A DNA stretch of 64,000 nucleotides, from assembly GCA_012934845.2 (NCBI GenBank), contig WNNJ02000824.1, positions 1 to 64,000 on the forward strand, given 5' to 3'. The position numbers and the translations under genes are program-made. Origin of the DNA: Pomphorhynchus laevis. Taxonomy: Eukaryota; Acanthocephala; Palaeacanthocephala; Echinorhynchida; Pomphorhynchidae. The notes beneath the pieces were generated by a model. The model was not told the DNA's origin and searched no databases. It saw only the letters and a program-made list of their open reading frames with translations. Positions 30,605 through 42,392 of the stretch are shown here, piece after piece; the first letter of the stretch is position 1, and each line of letters starts with the position of its first letter.

Positions 30605-31390
30605 TTAATTCAGTAAAATTGTTTAGATGGTCTTAAGAATGGATGAAAGTTAATGGATTTGACCCGCCCTAAAAATAACGACAATGTGTTTTCTTATGAA
30701 ATGAAACATTTATTTTATAGATTAACAAAGCAGTGACTTATTATCAAGTATCTCAATGACTTACAGATAATGACTTACAGATACTTAATTAGTATTCAAA
30801 GACTTATTCTAACATCAACGTGCACACTCTATTAATTGATTTATAAGCACTTTGTTCAAATAATAGATTTACAAGTTTAACGATCTCAGACAAAAATGCT
30901 GCAGAATGTAAACTGGCAATCCTCAATGTAAATGTTCGGCCAAAATCAATTTATTAGGTGGACATGTAAACATGGAAACTATTCAAACAACTAAAACCTC
31001 ACAAAAAAAATCACAAAAAGCCGCTAGTTCGACCTAGCAACTAACCAAATGTTACAGAAGAGATGATTCTCTACGACCTGGTTAACAGGTAAAATGTGAT
31101 TGATATCCAAGAAAATATTTAAATGATAAATTCAAATTGTAAAACAAAATGTAAAATGAACACTTAGGGCTTAGCCGTGTACATATTTTAATTATTCCGA
31201 TATTGAAATATGTTTAATAAAACCTATTTCCTTAGTTTCTGCACTATTTTCACATTTTCGGTCTGTTTTCAAAAACATATACAATGATGTCAAATATATT
31301 CTGTTTCTATTTTAAATAGAGTGTATCGTTTTTATCAAATTTTATATATGTTAAATAAGTGCTATTATTAAGAGCACTTTTATTAAAGTA
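30605..31390. other. Intergenic, nothing recognised
   Basis: AT-rich, no supported feature. Confidence 0.55.
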
Positions 31391-31424
31391 TACAAATCAT
31401 AGTACAATCTTTTGACATTGAAGA

Positions 31425-31740
31425 TTAGAGCTCTTCGTTTGTATGCACACTTGAGGATCCCGTATGCTCGTCGTGGTTTGACGCCTTTCCAAAACCGCCG
31501 TGTCCGGAATCAACGACATTCGTGGTGTCCGCATCACTGATATCCTCAAAGTCTTTGTCATCGCCGTCATCCGAAATATTATCATCTATGGGCTTTCCCG
31601 ACGCACGCATTTTCTCCATTTCTTTGTTGTCGATCTTTTACTTGACAGTTCGCTCCTTCTTTGACGTCTCAACTATGGCGTCCGCCGCCTGTCTCGCCAA
31701 ATTAACATCATCAGTGATCAGGAGGTAACCAAAAATCGTG
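31425..31740 (-). pseudogene. Unrecognised coding-like stretch with acidic tail
   Basis: Less AT-rich than its surroundings. The minus strand reads LITDDVNLARQAADAIVETS, KKERTVK, a stop, then KEMEKMRASGKPIDDNISDD and a highly acidic, Ser-rich tail ending SSVHTNEEL. It could be a broken or exonic host gene piece or part of an unknown element. I do not recognise the family. Confidence 0.3.
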
Positions 31741-31755
31741 CCTGACTTGACATAC

Positions 31756-32536
31756 TGTGATAATCTAACATGTAATCATATTGTATAACTATATTCTAGA
31801 TTGTTGAATAAAGCCTTATTTGGTTTATCATTACAATTTATTCAGCAATTGTGTATATTATGTTAGATCAATGAACTCGGATTTTCAACAATTGACGTCC
31901 AACGTTTCCATGGATAAACTTCTTATACCTCAACCTTTCAATCTGGATCCAGACACATCAGATTGTCAAGACGAATGGATTCACTGGCGCCAAAAGCTAC
32001 AAAATTTTTTCTCGTTGCAAGTCACAGTAACAGATGACCAGAAACGATTTGTACTCATTAACTTACTGTCATCAAGACTTTACTTACTGATCAAAGATTC
32101 TAGAACATTCGACTCAGCCTTAAATATACTCGATAAGCAATTTCAGAAGCCAGTTAACGCGGTTTTTAATAGATTTCAACTGCATACTTGTCGTCAAGAT
32201 AAAACGATGAATATCCAGCAATATGTGAGAAAACTTGAAGAGTTGGCAACAAAGTGTAATTTTGAAGATGTCGATGCCGCAACTAACCGTCGAAGCCATA
32301 TCATTGACGCCCTCGTCAATGGTCTACTCAATTCTTATATACGTGAGAGGATACTCGAATCGAATAAAACTGACTTCGATGAAATTGTTTTAATGGCATC
32401 ATCTCTAGAGGCCGCACAACAACAAGCAGCCGTTTTTACTTCAAATGACGAGACAAGATCAATGCTAGCATCGGTTTCAGCGGACAACAATAACGTCATG
32501 TTGCTCAATTACCCAGCAACAAACAGTGTTTTATAA
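31756..32536 (+). mobile_element. Gypsy-type LTR element remnant: gag and possible LTR
   Basis: The frame at 31820-32536 encodes a Gypsy/Metaviridae-type capsid region: DEWIHWRQKLQNFFSLQ, QKRFVLINLLSSRLYLLIKD, FQLHTCRQDKTMNIQQYVRK and LEELATKCNFEDVDAATNRR are the usual gag blocks. TGTGATAATC to CATTACA (31756-31835) just upstream has LTR-like ends and size, but no second copy is in the window, so this is tentative. Only the 5' end of the element remains: no protease, RT or integrase follows. It is an incomplete fossil. Confidence 0.65.
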
Positions 32537-32669
32537 ACACTGTTAGTTCGATACTGACTTTTCAAATTAAGAAGTTTTTCAACTTCTGACTTTATTTGTT
32601 CCTTAAAAATAATATATTGGCATTAATATATCAAACTCTAGTGTTGCTTTTGGTGCCTTGCTCGACTTA

Positions 32670-32960
32670 TATTATTCAGAATTAGGTAACAACTATTATG
32701 CTATCATATTCAAGCCCTTGTTCCCCTCCCAACACAGCAGTGAAATCTCCGATAATGGAATTCTCAATTTTATTCAGTTGTGAATGTATATGTATTCATT
32801 AAGTTAATATCTTATTTTTCAGATTCTCGTCCGGTTCCATGGCTTAACACAGCTGCGGGACCATCGCCTCTAAAATAACATCTATATCCAACACATTGTG
32901 TATTTTATTATCTAGCAAAAACCATCTCATATAATAAGTTTAAATTTACTTTAAATTATC
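32670..32960 (-). repeat. Very diverged PLE tail pieces
   Basis: GAATTAGGTAACAACTATTATGC and CCCCTCCCAACACAGCAG resemble the structured PLE 3' block on the minus strand. A second trace (CACAGCTGCGGGACC) follows at about 32850. Old and weak. Confidence 0.35.
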
Positions 32961-33040
32961 TATTGACGGCTTATATATTGATGATATTTAATTTAGATTT
33001 GGAATTGACATTTTGTAAATTTAAATGTATATAATGGTGA

Positions 33041-33550
33041 TGCACGGATGTGCTGAGTAAACAACAGTCCATGATTTCTTTTAAAATACGGCATTTATAG
33101 AATAGTGTTGCTTGGTAAACTGGACTTTGATTCACAAATTTCAGTCGCCATGTGTCTTCTAGACGACCACTTCAGTATCAAAATGATTGAGTACCAGGCA
33201 ACACTAATCAGTAGAATAAAGTATCTACTGGTCGTTTCGGTTGCTTGTGTGACATTGCAATGAAGGCGTTTCCGACACTTAGCTTAATTGACTATGGTTT
33301 TACTATCCTTACTTGTTCGAATTGCTGTGCGGACCATCCTTAAACACTAGGCAGAGGTTGTTGCTGAATTGTCGATGCACTCGTTAAATCCTTAATGGAT
33401 ACGGCATGTATAAGAGTATTGCACGGATGTGCTGAGTATACAACGGTTCAGGATTTCTTTCGAAATACGGCATTTATACAAAATGGTGTTGCTTGATAGA
33501 CTGGACTTTTTTCACGACTTTCAGGTACCATGTCACTTCTACAAAGTCGT
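33041..33550 (+). repeat. Direct repeats of about 130 bp
   Basis: 33043-33170 and 33420-33550 share GCACGGATGTGCTGAGTA, AATACGGCATTTATA, GTGTTGCTTG and ACTGGACTTT at high identity, about 376 bp apart, around a unique interior. LTR-like or tandem arrangement of an unknown short element. No hammerhead core found. Confidence 0.6.
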
Positions 33551-34912
33551 TAAAAATGCATAAAAACAAAAATGTATAATAACATAATTACTCTGTTAAA
33601 AAGCAACCATCATGTGCCATTGTTGAGCCCAGCCGAAATAGTCATCATGCTGTAGATTGGTATATCTCAAATATTTTAATATTTTATCTCTTGAAAACGG
33701 ATCTAGAAAATCTTGATAAACATATTTTTATTGAAAATTAATATTGCTCAAATGTCTGATTTTATCTTTTAAATAATTTTATCTCACATTGTTTTTATGT
33801 GGTCTTCTAACCTATCTCATATTATTTAATTCTTTGCTTTATGCTCTTTGACTTTTCATGTTATAAATTCCATTGATTTCTTTCGTTTTTGCATTTCGTT
33901 TTCTTTCCAACATATCAATTGTTTTTACCGTTGACATTATTCATCTGCATTTTAATTACATTTCAAATACAACAAAACAGCTTATTTACTGAAGATGATT
34001 TTTCACAGCAACAGTTATTCAAAAATATTACAAAGTCCATAAAGATCTTTATAAAGATGAATTTAGTTACATTGATAGATTCAGTAAGCTTTCTTCATGG
34101 CTTCTCAATTTTCTGTAATGTTCATTTTAACCTGCAATAACACAAAGTTATTATTATAAGTTTTCCCAAACAGCTTTGGTTTATATTAATTTTTAATTTT
34201 TAGCAGTATTCGGGATAGCGTTTTTGAAAAATTTACTCTTTAATATTTTAAAATTGTCAATTTAAATGAAGATTTTTGACATTACGTAGTTATACAGTAA
34301 TTGTAATATCATGATGTATTGAGATTTCTACAATTTTTACATATTTTTCAAAATCTAAAAATGTTTAAATACATTTTGATCTCTAATTTCGGATGTTTAA
34401 ATTTATAATTACTTAATCAACAGATAAATACTAAAAATAACCAATATTTGCTAACATTTTGGGTTAGTATGTAAGTTCATTAACAGCATCAATTATTTTA
34501 CTATCGCCGGAGAGAAATTTTTACAATAGCCGCACTGTTACTTAATGAATAATGAACGCGATGTATCGTGTTCTCTAGTTGATCATCCAAATTGAATCAG
34601 CTTAATTAGTAGTTATTTTATTGCATAAACTGTTTGAGGCTAATATATTGAAAATTCGTTTAAATTAATATCTTTGAAGAACGTGATAAGTTTATACGCA
34701 TTTGTCAACTGCTTATTATAAAATGTCGATTTTCATTTTAGATAAAAGTCGATGATAGTTTTAATTTTGCTGTTTTCTTTGTCATTGATACAACGCTTCA
34801 TTAAATTCACACTATGCTCGAACTATCAAATGATCGTGTTGACTTAAGTAGTTTTGCAAATACTTAACAAATGTCAGTTACTGTTATACGATGTCTTGTT
34901 ATATGCATGCAG

Positions 34913-34941
34913 CTTAGGGAGTTCTGATAGAACTCCCTAAG
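34913..34941. repeat. Perfect 13-bp hairpin, 3-nt loop
   Basis: CTTAGGGAGTTCT-GAT-AGAACTCCCTAAG. No neighbouring gene. Confidence 0.8.
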
Positions 34942-35871
34942 AAGTTATGTTATCCCTTATGGAAAGGATATTGATTACATGAAATAATACAAAATCGATT
35001 AAAACTACAATTTCAGTCGTTATTTTAGTCTACATTAAGATCATATTCAATCTTTAATGCAAGATTGTTCGATAAGTGTAATAATTTGATATGTATAACA
35101 TATCAAATTCACATCAATAGCTAATGCTTCACAGTATTTTTACCCATAGTGAATCATAAGTGAGGATTATATGTAAATTACACCGTCATTACAATACTAT
35201 TTTTACATGCATATACTGGCACTGTCACAATAGTTTACCGGTCCCTATTCATCATTAGGTTTCGACCCCTATTTATCATAATAAGGCCTTTGTTCCTAAT
35301 TTTCTGTTTCCATAAAACAGAAAATGCCCTTAATTTAATTTTTAAGCATTTTATCGCATTCAGTAAGATTCTTGTTAGTCCTCTTGTTTATCGTAGTCTT
35401 TGATGTGCTTCATTAAAACGAAATAGTAAATCATATGATTTAACTGAGTCTACGTATTCTACATTAAGAACAAATATAAACATCTGATAGAATTTTTTTA
35501 CATTTTATTATATTAAAAAATACGTGAACTCAGTTGCGAACTAAGTTTTATGAATAAAGCAAACTATTTTGAACAATTTAATGTATAAAATAGTTTTTAT
35601 AAATTAAAAGTATAAATTAAAATTATTTAATAAAGTAGTTTTTATAAATTAAAAGTAGTTTTAATTTATGTTAATTTAATGTTCATATCTAGATATGAAC
35701 TGGATAAAATATGTTCGCTTATGAATGGATGAATAAATCGACTAAGTCGGGAACCTATGTGATGAATTTTCAGGAAGCGATTTTCATCAAACAGTTTTAT
35801 CTGTTTGATAAAATGCATTGAAATACATTTAATGCGATAATACATTGAAAGTAAACGATTATATACTTTTT

Positions 35872-35924
35872 AATTACCAAGTCGGTAATTCTTTCTCTTC
35901 TAATTACCAAGTCGGTAATTAGAA
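35872..35924. repeat. Two tandem palindromes
   Basis: AATTACC-AAGTC-GGTAATT at 35872-35890 and again, with longer 11-bp arms (TTCTAATTACC/GGTAATTAGAA), at 35898-35924. Confidence 0.8.
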
Positions 35925-36340
35925 AAGGTATTGAAAAAGTTTTCTTCAGCATATCTGCTTTACATCGCTTATATATAATTTACATAGTCATAATTAACTA
36001 TAGTCTGTTCAAACCGGTAACGAACTGGATTTTACCTAATACATTTTTTCCTGTAAAAAAGAAATAGACTTTTTTAATCATTTGTAAGACTTATGTAAAA
36101 AAGAATTTGACCTTTCTAATCACGTACTTATATAATGCCTCATAGTTTTCTAAAAGACTGTTTTTTACATTTATTTACAAAGCGATTATTAAATTGACCG
36201 ACTTTGAATTTACGAAGAAGAAATTCCCAAGTTTTATTATTTGATATTGAATTATAAATTTCTAATTTTTTATTTTCGACATTATTCAATGGGTAAACTA
36301 TAAACGTGATGTTTTCTAAAAATTTTATTTCATATCTTCC

Positions 36341-36560
36341 TCAATGCATGGAACTACTTAAAGTTCCGAGCACTGAAGCAGCATTTCTGATCTGTATTGC
36401 CTGGCTTACGCGCTGGATCAGATACGAACCGGCTTGATGGTCGCCGCAGTGACGGCGCAGTAATTTTCCAAGCATTGAGAAGAACGCTGATGAGTTCTGG
36501 CCCATCGCGCCCAACGTCTCAATAGCGGAAATTATATCCATTATTCAATTGATATTTAAT
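36341..36560 (-). pseudogene. LINE C-terminal fragment (same family as 58600-61880)
   Basis: AIETLGAMGQNSSAFFSMLG, LLRRHCGDHQAGSYLIQRVS and QAIQIRNAASVLGTL match the LINE's C-terminal end (VAIETHG... NAACI). Short 3' slice of a truncated copy. Clade not assigned. Confidence 0.65.
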
Positions 36561-37223
36561 TTGTTGTATTATTTGCCTAATTTTCTATCATAACGTGCAA
36601 GTCTAAAATGTTGATGTTATACAATTTCTTTTAAAATCTCTTATTTTTAAAGTTTTTGCTCATATTGCACAATTTTTATGAGGAAAGAAAATGAAAGTTA
36701 GTTCAAAACTAGTTTTAAATTACTTTGCAAGAGACTTTGTCGCTATGCTTAATTTAAATATGTTATAAAAGTCTTTATTGTTTGTAGCTTTGACTATAGA
36801 CTTAAATAAGATTTGTTTAACTTTGAACTGAAAAAAGTTTTAGTCATCATTGAACGAATTTGGTTTAAAATTTTATCACGATTTTTTTTATTTTTACGAT
36901 TTATAAGGATCTGATGTATTTAAAATTATTCCAGTCACCACGAGAGACTAAATATTCAATCATTTACCGACCACAATTTAGTTGTACAATTACCATTTCA
37001 ATTATCTGTTCACAATACATTTTTACAAAAATGCATTTCGCTATACTATGCTTGTATCTCAGTCTTTTCGACGCATTTGTATATTTATTACAGTCGAATT
37101 TTCAATAGCTGCTATCATAATGATAACAAAAAATGTGCTTTTGATTATAGCCTTAAGATATTGAAAATTCGACTTTGTAATATAAAACTGCACTCGTTCC
37201 AATAATCCTAAACTAATAAATCA

Positions 37224-37361
37224 ATGAGTGACCAATTGAATTATAAATTAGTTTACTGTAATCAATGCGACATGATTTATGGCTTGAACACGATCCAATT
37301 CAAAAATTTGATGGAGTCGAATAAGCCCGGTTGTTGGTGCTGTCGAGTTTTAATTGTATAA
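37224..37361 (+). CDS. Small Cys-rich ORF, 45 residues, unrecognised
   Basis: MSDQLNYKLVYCNQCDMIYG starts it and ESNKPGCWCCRVLIV ends it. One CxxC near residues 12-15 and a CWCC near 37-40, spaced as in small zinc ribbons. It lies alone in AT-rich sequence with no clear promoter. Could be a chance frame; the cysteine pattern is the only reason to list it. Confidence 0.2.
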   Translation: MSDQLNYKLVYCNQCDMIYGLNTIQFKNLMESNKPGCWCCRVLIV

Positions 37362-37569
37362 AATTTAACCCTGGAAAACTGACTTTAAAATTGTTTTACT
37401 GTAAATTAATATCTTAAAGTCTGCTGTAAAATAATATTTCACAGCAAAAATGACGCTGTTTATAACGAAATCATTAAAAATAGTGGCTATACCACTGTTA
37501 AGCTAAGGATTATAAAAAATCTTTTTAACCAAATCGGAATTTAATTAGTAATTATTCACCTCCGTGAAT

Positions 37570-38062
37570 AATGGGATATTTAAATTTACAAGAAACATAT
37601 TTATGCATGAGCATTCATGCATACCATATAATATAAAATATAATACATTAAATAATGAAATTTTAAGAATTGCAACAATTTGTAACGATATTGGTTTTCT
37701 TCAAAATCATTCAAATAATTAAATAGATTATTAGAAATAAATAAATAGATTATAATAGATTATGTAAAAATAAAATCAATCAGAAAATGGTAAAATATAT
37801 AAATCGACAAAATATCATTAAAATAAATTTAAACTTTGAAGCGAAAAATTTTATGGATAATAAACCATATACTTTGTATTAGAATAAGATACTAGATAAT
37901 CAAATTTCATCAGAGGAAATACGTTATGAGCATGTATTTGGAACTGCTGCTATGTTGGGTCAAAGAATAGGTGTTGAAACCTGATAGCATAGCAGTTCCT
38001 TCTGATGACATCTAATCCTTATTCTGATACATCGTTTGTTATTTATTTGCCAATTCATAACA
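37570..38062 (+). pseudogene. EN-first PLE 3' fragment (plus strand)
   Basis: Begins within the RT (IFKFTRNIFMHEHSCIPYNI equivalent), runs through the decayed thumb and structured 3' block (CTGCTATG and CATAGCAG intact, 37937-37994) and stops at CAATTCATAACA, where a LINE fragment has inserted. It resumes at 38567. Confidence 0.75.
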
Positions 38063-38566
38063 TCATCCATCATCATAACATCCTCCATCATCCTACCCCT
38101 ACAATGCATCATCAACCCGCCGTTCGAGTGCTCCTACGTCTCCGTCGATTTGACCATACATTCACATATCATGCCCAACTCTCTTGGCCCATCATCCACA
38201 TCCACATAGAACTTCGCCTTATCGTAACTTTTCGTTTTATCGCTGTCGGCTCCCCATCGTTCATCAACCTCCCTTTCTTAGACGACACTCGCCCCACCTT
38301 TCGACCACTGCGTTCCCGAAATTCCCTCTTACTCCACGTTCCCAATTATTCTAACAACTACGGTCTCCGATTTTGCCTCGTTGCCGCCCCACTCGCCTAG
38401 AATCAGCTTCCTCTCGACGTCCACCGCACTCCCTCCTTTATTACATTCAAATACCGCCTTCGTACCCACATTCTCGACACATGATTTAAATTTTTGTTCT
38501 TTTTTTGTGGTCATATAAGCGTGCTCCGGCACGCATTTGCCACGTAAAAATAAATCTGCTTTTTTT
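38063..38566 (+). mobile_element. CR1/Jockey-like LINE 3' end nested in a PLE tail
   Basis: The coding part (about 38090-38485) reads RRFDHTFTYHAQLSWP, FLDDTRPTFRPLRSRNSLLL, HVPNYSNNYGLRFCLVAAPL and, past a stop, QLPLDVHRTPSFITFKYRLR, matching the LINE at 15500-16815. A 3' hairpin (GTCATATAAGCGTGC-TCCG-GCACGC) and AATAAA follow. ATAACA borders both sides (38057-38062 and 38567-38572), a likely target-site duplication. Confidence 0.75.
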
Positions 38567-39015
38567 ATAACAATTGACTTTATATTGACTTTTATTTTAA
38601 ATTTCAATTTTAAATTTTTATAATTTATGAATAATCAATAATTTTAAAATTTAAAATTTATTTCTTATAATGAAGAAGGATAAATCGACAAGATATGATT
38701 GAAAATAAATCTAAATTATTTAGCGCAAAAAATTATGGAAACAATTTGCGTTGTATTAGAAAGATACAATATTACCAAATTGCGTTGGAGAAAATACGTC
38801 ATTAGCACGTGGTTAGTCTGGCATAGTGTTGGGTCGAGGAATTAGGGTCGAAACCTCATGAAATAGCAGTTCATCCTAATGACCTCTATTTCTTATTTCT
38901 ATACATCGTCTGTTATTTATTAGTTAATTCATAAAAATTGACTTATATTTTAAATTTCAATTTTCAATTTTAAACATATACTCAGTTAGTCTACGTAGAC
39001 TCAGTTACTTGGTTA
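38567..39015 (+). repeat. PLE tails (plus strand)
   Basis: 38567-38665 continues the tail interrupted at 38062. From about 38673 a second, older copy starts, with TAGTGTTGGGTCGAGGAATT, GGGTCGAAACC and CCTAATGACCTCT from the structured block and a terminal motif (TCTACGTAGACTCAGTTA) at about 38988-39005. Confidence 0.65.
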
Positions 39016-39642
39016 GTCAAATATTGGTTATTTGTTTAATTTTTTATAGAAATTTGATAATAATATTTTTTATAAGAAAATAGATATTTTTTGTTTGAAA
39101 AAAATAATATATTTAAAAATTAACAAAATAATGAGAAACAATCCTGATTTTTTTTATATTTTCATGAGTCTCAATTAGCATTATCAGAAAAATAGAAAAA
39201 ATAATTATCTGATGATACTGAAAGTCATCGAAATTTGAATTGCCCCTTGCTGTTCTATTAATTTCATAACTATAAAAAATTAAATAACTTTTAAAAAAGT
39301 TTGGGATCTGATATACATACAATTTAAAAGGACTGCTAAGTACAGTCGAAATATCATATAAATAAAGTTCTTTTTGTATTCTCGGGGATGGTTCGCAATA
39401 AAAAAGTTACATTTGACCCGAAAGCAATTCTCAACGATATAACTATAAATAAATATTGTATTATAATTTTGTTCAAATATAATCTTTGCTACAATTTCAA
39501 TTATTTAATCTAAATATATTTCTTAAAAAACTTTGATTTTAGTTTTGAATACATAATTTTCACTGATTTAACTCAAATTATTTTCAGCAAAATATCAACT
39601 TATTTTTTGTAGCGACGTAATTCGTCATCTTTTGATAATGTA
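39016..39642. other. Upstream region of the AMMECR1 gene
   Basis: AT-rich. Two pyrimidine-AG sites resembling 3' splice acceptors (ATTATTTTCAG ending about 39589 and TTATTTTTTGTAG ending about 39613) lie within 60 bases of the first Met, so a 5' UTR intron is possible. No promoter identified. Confidence 0.35.
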
Positions 39643-40773
39643 ATGTACGGCTGCTGGATTTCAACATATCCTGGAAAAATGCAACGACGATCATGCCGAA
39701 TTCGAAATAACAACTTTGTTAACGATTCGAATTCTACTTGTCAAAATCGAATCGACATTCAAAGTAACAATTGTGCTCACTCTTCTGTTATGTTTCGGCC
39801 AGAATCGTCCGTCGTTACTAAACATAATGATCTTCAACGTCCTTATCGGAACAACGAATTATCAAATAAAAATCCGCTTAATCTAATATCAACAAAAAAC
39901 AGAAAAAACATTGATAATTCGGTAGCAATAAACAATCTACAACGACATCAACAATCGAACGAATCTAATCAGATCATTCGATTGACATGCCGTGATCCAA
40001 GCCTGATAATATCTTCCAATGGTTTCTCGAAAATTGTATGCGAAGAGATGGTGTATTATTGTTTTGAAATGCTGTTACAACATTTAGCACGTAGTAGATC
40101 ATACAATGACGACATTAGTAGCTACCATTCCAATCCGTCTCACCCCTCTGAAGTATACAGCTATTCAAAATCTAGGCGACGAATCATTCCAAAAAATAAT
40201 AAATTTAATGTTCCTTCAAGATATGTTGAGCGACATAATGATATACCACTAATATCATCATTTGGTAACGCTGTGTACCCACTGTTTGTTACTTGGCGGA
40301 AAGGTAAAGAAGGAAGACTTCGTGGATGTGTTGGTACATTTTGTCCGACTAAGCTATCAACTGGATTAAAGGAGTACGCCATTAATAGTGCACTGAAAGA
40401 TAGTCGGTTTAGCCCAATAACCCATGAAGAACTGCCTTCGCTCCAATGTGCAGTTTCTATACTAACTGATTTTGAGAAGGCAGATAACTGCGTTGACTGG
40501 GAAATCGGTCAGCATGGTATAAAGATAGAATTAACAACGGATAAAGGCAAGAAGACAGCCACATACTTGCCTGAAGTAGCTAGTGAACAAGGATGGAGTC
40601 ATATTCAAACAATAGATTCACTTTTGAGAAAATCTGGCTACAAAGGAATAATAAATCCGGAAGTTCGAAATTCGTTAAAAATTACCCGTTATCGAAGTGA
40701 GAAAATCAGTCGTGCATACGACGAATTTATAAAGGCTACATCATCCTATCCAGCAGCGATAGTAGTCCAATAA
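39643..40773 (+). CDS. AMMECR1: AMMECR1-domain protein
   Basis: 376 residues, the only clear host gene. Residues 1-120 are Asn/Ser/Arg-rich and probably disordered. The AMMECR1 domain starts near 128 with [20 protein letters not shown], continues after an insert of about 60 residues with [13 protein letters not shown], then the family hallmark LRGCVGTF (226-233), [65 protein letters not shown] and ITRYRSEK. The vertebrate proteins have a short link where this one has the insert. Family function is not settled; the domain is conserved from archaea to animals. The frame is open without introns. Start at the first Met; [10 protein letters not shown] at 39679 is an alternative. Confidence 0.92.
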   Translation: MYGCWISTYPGKMQRRSCRIRNNNFVNDSNSTCQNRIDIQSNNCAHSSVMFRPESSVVTKHNDLQRPYRNNELSNKNPLNLISTKNRKNIDNSVAINNLQRHQQSNESNQIIRLTCRDPSLIISSNGFSKIVCEEMVYYCFEMLLQHLARSRSYNDDISSYHSNPSHPSEVYSYSKSRRRIIPKNNKFNVPSRYVERHNDIPLISSFGNAVYPLFVTWRKGKEGRLRGCVGTFCPTKLSTGLKEYAINSALKDSRFSPITHEELPSLQCAVSILTDFEKADNCVDWEIGQHGIKIELTTDKGKKTATYLPEVASEQGWSHIQTIDSLLRKSGYKGIINPEVRNSLKITRYRSEKISRAYDEFIKATSSYPAAIVVQ

Positions 40774-40906
40774 ATATATATATCCAAAATAACACATCAT
40801 CGATTACAACTAAATTTGTCTTGCCATCTATATTTTCCAGAATTACAACTTTCATCAACAAATGCTGCTTGACATTTACATAATATGTGGCTTTCTGTAT
40901 AATACA

Positions 40907-40912
40907 AATAAA
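40907..40912 (+). terminator. Possible polyadenylation signal of AMMECR1
   Basis: AATAAA about 135 bases after the AMMECR1 stop, in an AT-rich 3' region. Confidence 0.4.
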
Positions 40913-40979
40913 GTGCTTTTTGTAAGTGCGTGTTGTATGTTTAAACAAATTTCAAAGGAATTTGATAAATTCAAACAAA

Positions 40980-41970
40980 CTAGCTTATTTAACGTTTATC
41001 GTTATAAATACGTTTGATATCGTTATATATACGTTTTGATATATACGTTTGATATCGTTATATCGTTATATCGTCTTTTATACGTTTAATACCGTTGATA
41101 CAATACGTTTATCTGATGTATATTAAAATAAAAGCATACGACACAATATTTGTTCAAAGAACTTGAATGATTTAAGAGACAACATATTTATACCTTGCCA
41201 AATATAGGCGAGGCCGTGAAGCAACATAAGATAAACGCAGAGTTTTCATTGATAAATATAAAAGTTAACTAGCCAAGGTAATGAGTATTATTACCTTGGC
41301 TAGTATTATATAAGAGTATTATTCTCTGTGCATCCACCAGCATTACGAAATAAAAAAAACGAATTGAGAATACAATTTAATTTAATACTGTTCAATTTAT
41401 CTAACAAATTTAATCACAATTTCTAAGATACAATTATAAATTTTGTAACAGGATCAAACAAAATCAAAAATTATTAATAAAGGTGAATAATAAGTAGATA
41501 CAATCGATCCAAATGCTGCGTACAATTGAAACACAAGTACATTCGGTTACCTGATATGATTCATTAAACATAAAAATCACGCCACTTAATAGGGACGTGT
41601 TATCTCATGAAGAAAACAAAGACATTTTGTCTACAATATGATTCCATATAGTGAAGATGACAAGAAAAAAGGACGAATGAGAGCAACGTTTGATAGGTTA
41701 GCTTTGTACCGACAAAGATACAGCGATTTCTACATATTCAAAATTGATCTCAAATGGAAGATCCCGATTGTGTCCGTTGGTGGGATAACGGTTATGTCTG
41801 TTTCCCAGTATAGAGAATTAATAAGGACTATAATGCCGTATCGCATTGTGATTCGGGGAGGCATTTTGTGATGATCATTTTAGTCACACAATGCCGGAAC
41901 CCACGAAGGAGTACAGATATCCAAACTTGCGTTTAATAGAATATAAACAGACATAAGCTGAAAAAATGAT
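40980..41970. other. Intergenic; one hairpin and an unrecognised frame
   Basis: Repeated ATATACGTTTGATATCGTT blocks at about 41000-41100. Perfect 14-bp hairpin CTAGCCAAGGTAAT (41269-41282) with ATTACCTTGGCTAG (41290-41303). The frame at 41638-41871 (IDLKWKIPIVSVGGITVMSV) is less AT-rich, but I cannot place it in a family. Confidence 0.45.
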
Positions 41971-41979
41971 TTTTTTCAA

Positions 41980-42010
41980 GACGTTTCGACTCTTAAAGAG
42001 TCTTTATTAA
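41980..42010 (-). ncRNA. Degenerate hammerhead-like motif
   Basis: The minus strand reads TTAATAA where CTGATGA is expected, then AGACTC-TTTAA-GAGTC (stem II), GAAAC and GTC. The very short stem III (ACGT) is a form known from PLE hammerheads that act as dimers. Three transitions in the first core block should make it inactive. Confidence 0.4.
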
Positions 42011-42338
42011 TCTATAATACAAAACACAAGTTTAAGTATTCAAAATTAAAAAAAATTAAAATAGAAATAAAAAACATAACACTCGAAAAGGACTATTGCA
42101 ATAGTCGAAAATTTGTGAACAATAATTTTATTTTTCTATTATTCTCGATGTTTAAACGCCCGAAACAATTTAAGAGAATATCTAACGTATCATTGGACAT
42201 TATATTTTCATGAGAATTTGTTTTCTTGAATTAATATTAGAACATTAATTACTAATATGTTAGAAACTGTACACTGAAACTGTTTTATTTTAAAACATTT
42301 TAAGCATTTTTAAATATTTAAAATGATGACAATTTTTA

Positions 42339-42392
42339 TAGCCGACCCTGCCTCAAAGCGGGACAAAGGCTGAAGAATAAGAAGAAGATGAC
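42339..42392 (+). repeat. RTE-like LINE 3' end remnant
   Basis: GCCGACCCTGCCTCAAAGCG then GGACAAAGGCTGAAGAATAA and GAAGAAGATG: a small hairpin followed by a GAA-rich tail, as at the 3' ends of insect RTE elements. No coding part nearby. Confidence 0.4.

Larger units (their letters stand above)
33560..36335. other. Mostly intergenic; scattered PLE tail traces
   Basis: No gene recognised. Traces of the PLE family: AGGTTTCGACCCCTATTTAT at about 35260-35280, a terminal motif copy (AACTGAGTCTACGTATTC) at about 35440-35460 and another (AATACGTGAACTCAGTTG) at about 35518-35536. Frames here, such as 33889-34140, have no recognisable features. Confidence 0.5.

Noticed and set aside
41638-41871. Possible host gene exon
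   Set aside because: The frame is open for 77 codons, but I find no domain, splice context or homologous pattern.
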